Assembly (NCBI GenBank): GCA_040182905.1
Contig: JARQWU010000017.1
Coordinates: 1 to 64,000, forward strand
Length of the DNA: 64,000 bases
Source of the DNA: Barthelona sp. PAP020
Taxonomy: Eukaryota; Metamonada: BaSk clade
Direction of reading: 5' to 3'
Shown piece after piece: positions 40,701 through 47,887 of the stretch. Made by a program: the position numbers and the translations under genes. The stretch's first letter is position 1. Each line of letters opens with the position of its first letter. Below the pieces are notes generated by a model. It ran no database searches. It saw nothing but the letters and a program-made list of their open reading frames with translations, and was not told the origin of the DNA.

Positions 40701-41226
40701 AATTAATTTTATCAATTAGGTCATTGCCAATAAGCTGAAATGAATCACCAAAATTAAAATACAATAAATAAATAACACAGTTAAATAGAGATTGTTGTAT
40801 TGTTTCAAAAACTCTTAAAGAATGCTTGATTACTTCAGGCGTCATAACCACATCAATAATAATAGGTATACATGTGTGTTGATGCTGATACAATAATAAA
40901 GAATTTGTTAATTCAACAAAAATATTGAAAAAATCAATAATATACTGATTTTCCAACTTTTCTAATAATTCAACTAAATAACTCAGCTCAAATCTTTGAA
41001 TGGAAATTAGCCCAAAGATAAATATCCAATACCTTGAATCAAAAGAATCGGAATCAAATGTTACGGATTTAGTCTGTATCAGTTGTTCATTATTTAATTG
41101 TATTGCTCTATGTAATAATGGTGTTAAATTTTCTACAGTTAAATTATCATCAAAAGTTGTCTTTTCTTTAATATTATTAATAGTTATATTAAATAAATCA
41201 GAAAACGTTATTTCTTCAATTTTCAT
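37762..41226 (-). CDS. Large protein of unknown function with a possible ConA/LamG-like insert (1154 aa)
   Basis: I do not recognise this protein. Most of it is helical and scaffold-like. Between about residues 640 and 780 the texture changes to beta: FQFSLIDVFIDASGFLMGQFYIRCPS, LEIEFVDNCLCIYLNGKWI and SKYILSFCNV. This resembles the concanavalin-A-like lectin insert found in BEACH-family proteins such as neurobeachin. The BEACH domain and WD40 repeats that normally follow are absent. The protein instead continues with helices and ends 20 kb from any WD40-coding sequence. The ATG at 41226 (MKIEEITFSDLF) is preferred; an in-frame TTG lies 11 codons upstream. Confidence 0.6.
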   Translation of the reverse strand: MKIEEITFSDLFNITINNIKEKTTFDDNLTVENLTPLLHRAIQLNNEQLIQTKSVTFDSDSFDSRYWIFIFGLISIQRFELSYLVELLEKLENQYIIDFFNIFVELTNSLLLYQHQHTCIPIIIDVVMTPEVIKHSLRVFETIQQSLFNCVIYLLYFNFGDSFQLIGNDLIDKINLTLLPLLFERIPRDYQTYHKIILFLKGEIMFDGSFKSFKCFDYVLRKYNDDLNFKPEKFATYFLETYDNRRLEEDKEMIKRILRFVYEHHVKYSEAFVLAIYECFAGESIIKNIINISIPPLQLLKNSYICLLLIISDIDLQHIATTTISSANTNSAVLTNNLKNNEEEFVWDMTKFWLLKLYFYRCINHEECDHVENIIRNFNVHYLTPKTFQQIILQTFVFYFVDTRQISFKNYLHIIKQIPLTTEEKKVCLLCLGFWALDYIWPLKRNCFEQISTLFNLTPMDDAFDLFDSIMKPFRLLNTMISYIPKVNVSQQFQRETIVIELLECFKEDQLQSDIGEFDNVFMQLIIIYYFDAIGTSSTDMVEATKYLKNEKKVKQLFDIYRVLHGTIMNLSINRDRETGNINSKAKINVNYLIDYSIITSKNYILPERNNNVCDATDLIDIIFIPQIDVIFQLDDPHFQFSLIDVFIDASGFLMGQFYIRCPSAEDFYIFKLNKNVYQHLEIEFVDNCLCIYLNGKWIINQPLQPANNVIINKKSKYILSFCNVNKMKRKNVLPVLYTPVLNFELIKYSVGHLKKGKQRLLKEDNLKPIWKILETLWNFLESSLEVYNLKNDRNLLLKTHRDNIIELMELTIHFRCYKLFGKYIGKFPILFEVNEFYEFFRSKFLKKSEFVDSFMYLTDYLFSNEGKSASMTFLLLVLLNSDPKEFYDVDVDSSTCFLTRPHLNIFTNLYLKNPAKFNDFANIFVPLYTNFPEDFVYLLRYIPVQVPQLSERIIKSINILSLHHIKEIISYTDTTLYEKSKLALALCHILLQATDNPDVIALVLKLFKRGLVKSICEYLFELKNTDFRELEIVRLKKIHENIQEIKGCDLADLQLECFNIFQGPLPEILKYFKSAISHKLRNSKAFFGVVFYWFYCFGPIILSEKIPNFVIFKETYSFVINLIDKHHKDDHYLSKSLLNVKEIANKFNFEFEL

Positions 41227-41442
41227 TTCAAATATTATATCATTAATTTGATTTAACAAAAAAAAAAAAAAGGTCCCTTCTGATTCTAGCTTGAATCAAT
41301 AAAATATTTGAATTGAGCTTAAAAATATATATTTATTAACTTATTATTTATCATCTAAACAAGCAGGAACTTTTGAAAGCAGTTTAAATTATTTTCTGTT
41401 TTGAAAAAAAAAAACTGCCTGCATGATAAAAACTTCAAAGAA

Positions 41443-42927
41443 ATGAATGATTTTAAAAGAGACAATTCAAATATAGTTATTGAAGATAACATTGACATTT
41501 TTCAAAATCATTCTAATCGTGTATACTCTGAAAAGACTAAATCTTTATTTTCAAAAAATGAAACACAAAAACCTTCAGAAAATATTATTTCTAAACATTT
41601 AGAAGAATTACAAGAATGTTTTGATGCATTATTTTTACAAAAGAATTCTGCAGTTGATGACAACACGAAATCTTTTGACAACTCGAATTTACATCGTCAA
41701 TCTAATGATTCAGAGCCAAATATAGAAAAAACATTGAAAATTGAAGAATTAAAACATTTATTAAGAATTAAACAATTGGAAATTGATGATTTAAAAGAGG
41801 CCAACACTATTTTATTGGAAAAATTAAATGATAATACAAGAACAATAGAACTACCGATAATTATTAACAGACATGAAGATAATTTAATTTTTCATGAGGA
41901 GAATAGCAAAAACCTTCATGAAATCAAGCCTATTCAAAAAGAAATAATTGAACTAAAGACGAGAATTCTTACCTTAAATGAGAAATTGAAGATAAATCAA
42001 CAGAATTATGAAAGTTTTCGTGAAAAGTATAATGAATTTGAGGAAAAATATGTTGATCAGATACAATTGTTGGAAAATCAAACAAACAAGATTATTTCTC
42101 TTGAAAACATTGTTAAACAACGAGAAGAAATTTTTAAGATTGCAAAAATTCAATTGTTTGATGCAAAAAATGAAGAGAAGAGTTTGCGGATACAATTAAA
42201 CGATTTGCAAACCAACAATATGGCGATTACTGAAGAACTGGCAAGTAAAAATGAATTGTTGAAGGAATTCGAAAGAAATTTGCTGATGTCAGATGATTTG
42301 ATTCAACTTTTAAATTCTTTTGAAGATTCACGAAGCACAAATGAAAATTATGAGCAAGAAAATTTGAAATTGATAATGGAAATTGACAATGTCAAGGATC
42401 AAATGAACATTGTTATTGCAGATAAGTCTGCCGAAATAGAGAGTTTATTGATGAAGATTGAAGAATTGAATGTATATTGGTCCTTAAAATTCAATTCTTT
42501 GGAGGAAGAATATCAAAAAGAAATTGATTTGCTAAAAAATGTTTCAAAACAAGATCGATTTACACAATGCACAATTAAAACAAAACCTTTTTCATCTCAA
42601 GTTCTATTTTCCAGTAGTCAAAACTTCATTGCTGAACCCAAAAGTAAACACTCTTCGATTTTTGAAGACTCAAAATTAAATTCAGATGTTTCAAGACCAT
42701 TAGTTCCATTGGCAATGGGATGTATATGTTTATGTCCGAATAAAGGTCAAATGTTGGTTTGTAACGATTGTTCTCGAGCATTTCATAATGACTGCATGAA
42801 CATTTCGCAAGATAACTTGAAATATAGAAAAATTTATGATGCAAATGCCAACAAGTTTATTGTCAATGATGATTATCCAGAGTTTTACTGTGAGGATTGT
42901 CATATTCTTAAAACATTGAAATTTTAG
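41443..42927 (+). CDS. Long coiled-coil protein with C-terminal PHD-type zinc finger
   Basis: The product is 494 aa. Residues about 50-390 form almost continuous coiled coil rich in Glu, Lys, Leu, Asn and Ile. The last 65 residues hold a PHD-like finger: C-x-C, then MLVCNDCSRAFHNDCM, then FYCEDCHILK. This gives a C4HC3 pattern, although the first pair is tightly spaced (CICLC). PHD fingers usually read the histone H3 tail, so a nuclear role is likely. I do not recognise an orthologue. The ATG at 41443 follows an in-frame TTG at 41401 within a poly-A tract. Confidence 0.72.
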   Translation: MNDFKRDNSNIVIEDNIDIFQNHSNRVYSEKTKSLFSKNETQKPSENIISKHLEELQECFDALFLQKNSAVDDNTKSFDNSNLHRQSNDSEPNIEKTLKIEELKHLLRIKQLEIDDLKEANTILLEKLNDNTRTIELPIIINRHEDNLIFHEENSKNLHEIKPIQKEIIELKTRILTLNEKLKINQQNYESFREKYNEFEEKYVDQIQLLENQTNKIISLENIVKQREEIFKIAKIQLFDAKNEEKSLRIQLNDLQTNNMAITEELASKNELLKEFERNLLMSDDLIQLLNSFEDSRSTNENYEQENLKLIMEIDNVKDQMNIVIADKSAEIESLLMKIEELNVYWSLKFNSLEEEYQKEIDLLKNVSKQDRFTQCTIKTKPFSSQVLFSSSQNFIAEPKSKHSSIFEDSKLNSDVSRPLVPLAMGCICLCPNKGQMLVCNDCSRAFHNDCMNISQDNLKYRKIYDANANKFIVNDDYPEFYCEDCHILKTLKF

Positions 42928-43178
42928 AATAACAAATTTTTAAACATATGCATTATATCAAAAATATATAAATAGTGATATTACAAACGTTCTTTTCTCA
43001 TTCTTTTCTTTTTCTTATTTTGAATTTGGCTATTTTGTTTCTAAAACTGTTGAATCAGTAATAAATTTGATCTTTTAATGATTCTTATTTCAACTAAATA
43101 GTTGACTCGCCAAACTGAATAACTTGATTTTGAAATTCTTTTGGTCTTTTTTTTTGTACAGATTTTATTAAGATCTTT

Positions 43179-43907
43179 ATGGCAACAGTCGGATCATTTT
43201 CATATAATTTAGGACGAGTGCAGCTTTTAAATTGGGTCAACAGCACTTTAAAAACAGCTTTTAAAAAAATTGAGGATACATTCACTTGTGCACCATATTG
43301 TCAATTAGTTGATTGTGTTTATCCAGGAAGTGTACCTATGAGGCGGTTAAATTGGAATGCAAAGGCCGAGTTTGAAAGAGTTAATAATTTAAAAATTCTT
43401 CAACAAGCTTTTCAAAAGAATGATATTGACAGAGCAATAGATGTTGAGCGAGTTTCAAAAGGTAGATTAATGGATAATTTGGAAGTTTTACAATTTCTTC
43501 ATGTTTTATTTGAACAAGCCGGTGGTTCACATGAAGATTATGATCCAATTGAAAGAAGGGCAAACGGAACATCTCATCCAGTTTCTAGTCATAACCCTCA
43601 AAAATTAACTTCTACCACAATGCAAGGACAGTCTGTTCGAAGAAGATCTCAACCTCAAGTTAGTAATTCTAGAAAAGGAGGGTTAACTGAATTGAATCCT
43701 TCTCCATCAAGACCAGCAAGGCAATTGCAACAACAATTGGCCCAAGCTAATTTGGAAAGGGATTTTTACCGTAACAAATTAAGAAAAATTGAGCTATTGG
43801 TTGAAGAAGTTGATTCGGAGCTGGCTAATCAAGTCAAAGAAATTTTGTTTGCTGATGATGGACACACTGTTATTTATCCAAACGAAATCACGGCAGAAGA
43901 AATTTAG
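43179..43907 (+). CDS. EB1: EB1/MAPRE microtubule plus-end-binding protein
   Basis: The product is 242 aa. The N-terminal calponin-homology domain (about 1-115) carries GRVQLLNWVNSTLK, then APYCQLVDCVYPGSVPMRRLNWNAKAEFERVNNLKILQQAF, then SKGRLMDNLEVLQFLHVLFEQ in order. These are the EB1 microtubule-lattice contact regions. A basic Ser/Gln-rich linker (about 120-185) precedes the EB-homology coiled coil (ERDFYRNKLRKIELLVEEVDSELANQVKEILF). EB1 tracks growing microtubule ends and flagellar tips. The animal C-terminal EEY/F that binds CAP-Gly domains is replaced by a final EEI. Confidence 0.93.
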   Translation: MATVGSFSYNLGRVQLLNWVNSTLKTAFKKIEDTFTCAPYCQLVDCVYPGSVPMRRLNWNAKAEFERVNNLKILQQAFQKNDIDRAIDVERVSKGRLMDNLEVLQFLHVLFEQAGGSHEDYDPIERRANGTSHPVSSHNPQKLTSTTMQGQSVRRRSQPQVSNSRKGGLTELNPSPSRPARQLQQQLAQANLERDFYRNKLRKIELLVEEVDSELANQVKEILFADDGHTVIYPNEITAEEI

Positions 43908-44218
43908 TTTTCATTTTAGATGGAAATTGAAGATTGAATATTCTGTTGTCCAGAGTTTTCAAGATGTGAACTGATAAAAGTTTATTTTTATTTTATTTTG
44001 CTGAGTTTTTTTTTTTTGTAGGTTTGAATTGTAGGTTTATGAATATTGTAAATGCTGATATTATCAGGTTTGTTCACTCAATAACCAACCATATTATGTT
44101 CTACATTATTCCACCGTTTCCACAGGACTTCTTGATTTAGAAACAATAATTCTCATATTTGCATCAAAAACAATAAAATTTTTAAAAAAAAATTGCCAAT
44201 TCGAAACATTTTATCATT

Positions 44219-44695
44219 TCACAAGGTAAATTCGTCGTCTTTGTTTCTTCTATATTGTTCAGCAAATTCGGGAACTTGTTCCAAAGTTAATTCACCAGAT
44301 TCCAATTTTCTGCGAATCGTACGTCTATATCTTTCAGGGACATCATATAATTCATCTTTCAAATCAACAACAGGTTCATCTTCTTGAAAAGGAACAAATC
44401 CAGGTGTATTAACAGGTGTCTGAGTGCATTTTGCACAAACACCCTTAGTTACAGCGCAGTTCTCACATAAACTGTGATAAGCATAGCGTACATTCTTCAG
44501 TGAACAATTAACACATTTTCCAGGAACTGTTCTTGGTTTATATTTTCGATATGTTTTCCTCCATTCTATTTGTTCATAACATCTTTGACAAACGCCTTTG
44601 TTTGGGAAAGATAAAATTTGTTGGGTCAATTTCGAGTTCTTATTATGTTTAAATTTGTATGCATTTTGATGTGCTTGTTGACGCTTTGGTGGCAT
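44219..44695 (-). CDS. C9orf85/DUF2039-family zinc-binding protein
   Basis: The product is 158 aa. It starts PPKRQQAHQNAYKFKHNK, followed by GVCQRCYEQIEWRKTYRKYKPRTVPGKCVNC and then CENCAVTKGVCAKC. This cysteine layout (four CxxC pairs) and the QNAYKFKHN and W-R-K-Y-K-YKP pattern match the conserved eukaryotic DUF2039 family (human C9orf85). Its molecular role is unknown; the rubredoxin-like cysteine pairs suggest zinc. The C-terminal 50 residues form a charged helical extension beyond the family core (DVPERYRRTIRRKLESGE). Confidence 0.85.
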   Translation of the reverse strand: MPPKRQQAHQNAYKFKHNKNSKLTQQILSFPNKGVCQRCYEQIEWRKTYRKYKPRTVPGKCVNCSLKNVRYAYHSLCENCAVTKGVCAKCTQTPVNTPGFVPFQEDEPVVDLKDELYDVPERYRRTIRRKLESGELTLEQVPEFAEQYRRNKDDEFTL

Positions 44696-44864
44696 GATAA
44701 AATGAAGACTATAATGTGTAAAAAATTATAAAAAAGAAAAATGGTTCATTGAATTTATTATTTACATTTCTGGTTGATTTAAACTTTTTTTGGTTTATTT
44801 TGTACATTTTTACCCATAAAATAAATATTTGATCTAAAAATTAAAAATAAAAATTCATCATTAC

Positions 44865-45422
44865 TCATTGACTAGTTTGGGTTGAAGGAAGTGTTGAAGG
44901 GATAGCCCTTGTCAAATTATTTACCAGCAAACTCATTCCTTCAGTTGGACCGTAATCTTTGGCATGAATTCGTATTTGGGTTTTTGCAGATGAATCACTT
45001 TTCCTTCTGTTCTCTTCTTTTGTGGTGACATCTGTGTTTGTCCTTTTTAGTGTCAAAGAAAAAAATCCAACTCCTGCAACGGATAATGCACTAGTTTTTT
45101 TTCTTTTAGTTGTCGAAGAGGATGAACTATATGAACTTTTTGATTCGTATGAAAAACTCGTATCCATTGATTCAATTGACAAAGTTGGAATGTCAACCAA
45201 AGCTAAGGCTGGAACAGTGAATTTAGATCCACCTAAATTCATTTTTACTGTAGGCGCACTTTTATTGTCATAACCGGTGTAATCTTTAAGAAACTCAAGC
45301 GATGTTTGACAAATTTGTTTTTGAGTATTAACAGCAGATAAAAAAGGAGCAGCAATCAAACTGGACAATTCTACTCCCCCTACTTGTTTTTGCAAATCTT
45401 TCAAAGCTGGAACATTCGACAT
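44865..45422 (-). CDS. Stand-alone DUF2589-family protein
   Basis: The product is 185 aa. It follows the DUF2589 plan seen in bacterial proteins. Helical lead: LSSLIAAPFLSAVNTQKQICQTSLEFLKDYTGYD. Core strand: GSKFTVPALALVDIPTLSIESMDTSFSYE, matching VP.L.L..IP.L.I..V. A long Ser/Lys-rich variable loop follows. Final strand and helix: TQIRIHAKDYGPTEGMSLLVNNLTRAI, matching HA.....P.G...LL..L. The family's function is not known to me. No signal peptide or membrane segment. The ATG at 45422 is far better than longer readings, which would run into the divergent RNF32 gene whose ATG is only 40 bp away. Confidence 0.72.
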   Translation of the reverse strand: MSNVPALKDLQKQVGGVELSSLIAAPFLSAVNTQKQICQTSLEFLKDYTGYDNKSAPTVKMNLGGSKFTVPALALVDIPTLSIESMDTSFSYESKSSYSSSSSTTKRKKTSALSVAGVGFFSLTLKRTNTDVTTKEENRRKSDSSAKTQIRIHAKDYGPTEGMSLLVNNLTRAIPSTLPSTQTSQ

Positions 45423-45462
45423 CGATGCAAAAAAAAAATAAAAAAAAAGTTGTATTTTTTTA
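45423..45462. promoter_or_regulatory. 40-bp bidirectional promoter/leader between divergent start codons
   Basis: Only 40 bp separate the DUF2589 ATG (minus) from the RNF32 ATG (plus). The spacer is almost pure A on the plus strand, then T-rich. It must contain both 5' untranslated leaders and any core promoter, unless transcripts begin inside the opposite gene. No TATA box can be assigned in this composition. Confidence 0.4.
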
Positions 45463-46578
45463 ATGTCTAATTCATACGTTGGACGGCATGGATTAAAGTC
45501 ACGAACAAGAGATTTATCAGTAGCTAATGAACGATTTAATCCTTCCAATAAAATATGGAGTTCTGTTGCTCGACAAGAACAAATAGCTTTAAAATATAAT
45601 TTACCCAATTCAAAGCGATTAAAACGTAGAAAATCAAAACCAACTTGGACAGCTGATGGATTGTCTGCTGACGATATAACTGATGACATGAGTGAATTTC
45701 GAAAAGTTCCACATTCTGAAAAGAAGGTTGCTCAACATCATGAATTATTGTTGGTTGAACAACTAGGTATTGAACCAACTCCTCCTGTTTTGAGGAAAGA
45801 AGAATGGTTATTCAAATTAAAGGAAGCAAATGAAAAAGGCTTTACCGATGGACCTTGTCCCATTTGCTTGGAGAATTTTGAGACACCAGAGTGTTTAATG
45901 CTTGAATGTGGACATGTGTTTCATGAGAGATGTCTTGTAGCTTTTGAAATTTTAGGCACAGGGCAAATTTGTCCTTTATGTAGACAAAGATATCGCCAAC
46001 CTGTTAGGGTCAAAGATCCCTTTTTACGAAGTCAATGTAGATGTGCTGATATGTTGACTCGAATATCGTCTGGGTTTATTACTCGTTTTAAACTTCGAGA
46101 AGAGAAGGTTATACCCTTACCTGAAGGACCAGCAAGGATGTTATATATTGAACATAAATTACGTGCTTTTAGTCAACCATTAATTGAAAAAATGAACAGA
46201 GAAGCTATTGAAGCAGAATTGTTGCTGAATGATGCTCAAAGAATAAATGAATATGAACGTTTACATAGCGACCACCATAGATATCATGCAGATGATAGTG
46301 AACTTAGTTCGGCTACAATTGAAATATTAGATTGGGATTACATAAGGAAGAAAACTGTAGATAAGTTAAAACATGAAGAAAATTGTGCTATTTGTTTGAC
46401 CCATTTAGATCCTAATGATGAAAGTAGGCCTTTAACATTGACTTCTTGTGGACATGTATTTCATGAAATATGCATTTCTTCATTTGAAGAATTTTGTCGA
46501 AAAGCAAATGATACAGCATTTCTTTATTGTCCTTTATGTCGTCGTCCTTACACAAGACAAGATTATGAAGTTAAATGA
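45463..46578 (+). CDS. RNF32: RNF32-type double RING-H2 protein
   Basis: The product is 371 aa. Two RING-H2 fingers are separated by about 150 residues: CPICLENFETPECLMLECGHVFHERC with CPLCRQRY (about 130-180), and CAICLTHLDPN with LTSCGHVFHEIC and CPLCRRPY (about 308-366). The stretch after the first RING (ADMLTRISSGFITRFKLREE) corresponds to the IQ motif of RNF32. The PPVLRKEEWLFKLKEA lead also matches its N-terminal side. RNF32 is an E3 ligase-like protein found in ciliated lineages and expressed in testis in mammals. All zinc ligands are present in both RINGs. It fits the ciliary gene set of this window. Confidence 0.87.
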   Translation: MSNSYVGRHGLKSRTRDLSVANERFNPSNKIWSSVARQEQIALKYNLPNSKRLKRRKSKPTWTADGLSADDITDDMSEFRKVPHSEKKVAQHHELLLVEQLGIEPTPPVLRKEEWLFKLKEANEKGFTDGPCPICLENFETPECLMLECGHVFHERCLVAFEILGTGQICPLCRQRYRQPVRVKDPFLRSQCRCADMLTRISSGFITRFKLREEKVIPLPEGPARMLYIEHKLRAFSQPLIEKMNREAIEAELLLNDAQRINEYERLHSDHHRYHADDSELSSATIEILDWDYIRKKTVDKLKHEENCAICLTHLDPNDESRPLTLTSCGHVFHEICISSFEEFCRKANDTAFLYCPLCRRPYTRQDYEVK

Positions 46579-46631
46579 TTCTTGTTTGATGTTTATAAAA
46601 TAGTTTTCATTTTTTTTTTTTCATTTTGACA

Positions 46632-47294
46632 ATGTTTGAAAGTTCTAATTGGTTAAACAATATCGACACAATTTTATTTGATTTGGATGGTACACTAGCT
46701 GATTCGATGAAAGTTTGGAGTGATGTTGATCGATTGTTTTTTACCAGGCGAAATTTAGAAGTTCCAATTGGTTTATCGAAAGATATTGAAGGGTTATCAA
46801 TCGAAGAAACAGCAGATTTGCACATTACAAAATATGGAATAAACAACACAAAAGAAGAAATTATGAATGAATGGTTAAATTTGGCTTTTGAACAATATCA
46901 AAAGCATATTCAGTTAAAAAATGGTGCAAGAGAGTTGTTAGAAAAGTTAAAAAAACAAGGAATTAAAATGGCAATATGTTCCAGTTGTCCAAGAGATTTA
47001 TTGGATGTATTTTTAAAAGAAAATGCAAAAATTGACCATTTTTTTCACGCAATAGTTTCTTCTTCTGATGTTGCAAAAGGAAAACCAAATCCTGATGTAT
47101 TTTTAAAAGGACTTGAGCTTTGTGAAGCTAATGCTGAAACTACTATTGTTTTTGAAGATACTGTTAGCGGTGCTATTGCTGCAAAACGTGCGGGTATTCA
47201 ATGTATTTGTGTTGAAGATGAACATAATATAAATGACCGTGAAAATTTAACGGATTTGTGCATTGCAATCATCCCAGATTTTGCTTCTTTATAA
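46632..47294 (+). CDS. HAD-superfamily phosphatase (beta-PGM/PUDP-like)
   Basis: The product is 220 aa. Motif I is ILFDLDGTLADS (nucleophile Asp at about 18). An alpha-helical cap domain (subfamily IA) comes next. Motif II is MAICSSCPRDLL, motif III is around KGKPNPDVFLKGLE, and motif IV is VFEDTVSGAIAAKRAG. This set matches the group of pseudouridine-5'-phosphatase, sugar-phosphate phosphatases and beta-phosphoglucomutase; the exact substrate cannot be read. A cytosolic enzyme is likely, as there is no leader. The chosen ATG (MFESSNW) is two codons after an in-frame TTG. It starts 53 bp after RNF32 ends. Confidence 0.88.
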   Translation: MFESSNWLNNIDTILFDLDGTLADSMKVWSDVDRLFFTRRNLEVPIGLSKDIEGLSIEETADLHITKYGINNTKEEIMNEWLNLAFEQYQKHIQLKNGARELLEKLKKQGIKMAICSSCPRDLLDVFLKENAKIDHFFHAIVSSSDVAKGKPNPDVFLKGLELCEANAETTIVFEDTVSGAIAAKRAGIQCICVEDEHNINDRENLTDLCIAIIPDFASL

Positions 47295-47887
47295 TATTGA
47301 ATAAAATTCGGACTTTTTTTTTAAAAAGAAAAAATGAGGGTTGTTCACAAGCCTATTATTTTTGGCGAATCGAAATTTTCCGATTCTTCCTTTTTCCCTC
47401 GAGGTACGGAACTTTTCCTTAACCTACCCCCAAATTTTTGACCTGCCACGGTGAATGCATGAAAACTTGCACAATTAGGATAAATTTTTGAAAATATCGG
47501 AGCTTTGAGCTCTTTTGAGCAATTAGTAATGCAATATTTCACACCCCACATAGGGCATAGCTCTCCTACGAAAGCCTATGAGAGAGTAGGTCTCAAAAAA
47601 GAGAGGTTCCTTTCAGGAACGCTGGACCCCCCGAAAAGAATAAAGATTAAGGTTTATTATTTATTAATCAACTGAGATTTCCCAGTCTCTAATTTGGGAA
47701 AGTTCTGGAAAAGGTTCGTACAAGAAGAAAAATAAATAATTATTCAACGTTTGCACAAAGCAAACAAATTCCCATTAATCACCCAAACCTCGATCTTGGC
47801 AGGATTTTTGGATAAATCAAAAAGAAATTAAATATTTATTTACAAGACTAGGTATTTTTCTAATGCAAAGCAGAAAAAACAAACATT
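47295..47887. ncRNA. Hairpin-rich, GC-elevated gene-free block; candidate structured RNA
   Basis: No plausible protein frame occurs here. From about 47340 to 47710 the base composition is visibly richer in G and C than other intergenic DNA in the window. Several inverted repeats cluster: GAATCG/CGATTC at 47367-47386, CATAGG/CCTATG at 47549-47580, GTTCC/GGAAC around a 5-nt loop at 47606-47620, and ACTG/CAGT at 47671-47686. Two ATTTTTGA stretches (near 47434 and 47484) resemble Sm-protein sites. I tried to match U1-U6, U3, SRP, RNase P and MRP landmarks on both strands and found none. Strand is undetermined. Confidence 0.35.

Noticed and set aside
45423-45689. Longer N-terminus for the DUF2589 gene extending into the RNF32 gene
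   Set aside because: The extra 89 residues are the antisense of conserved RNF32 coding sequence, and the family start matches the ATG at 45422.
47345-47551. Minus-strand 68-codon frame in the hairpin-rich block
   Set aside because: No domain or homologous look; the inverted repeats across it argue for RNA structure or non-coding DNA.
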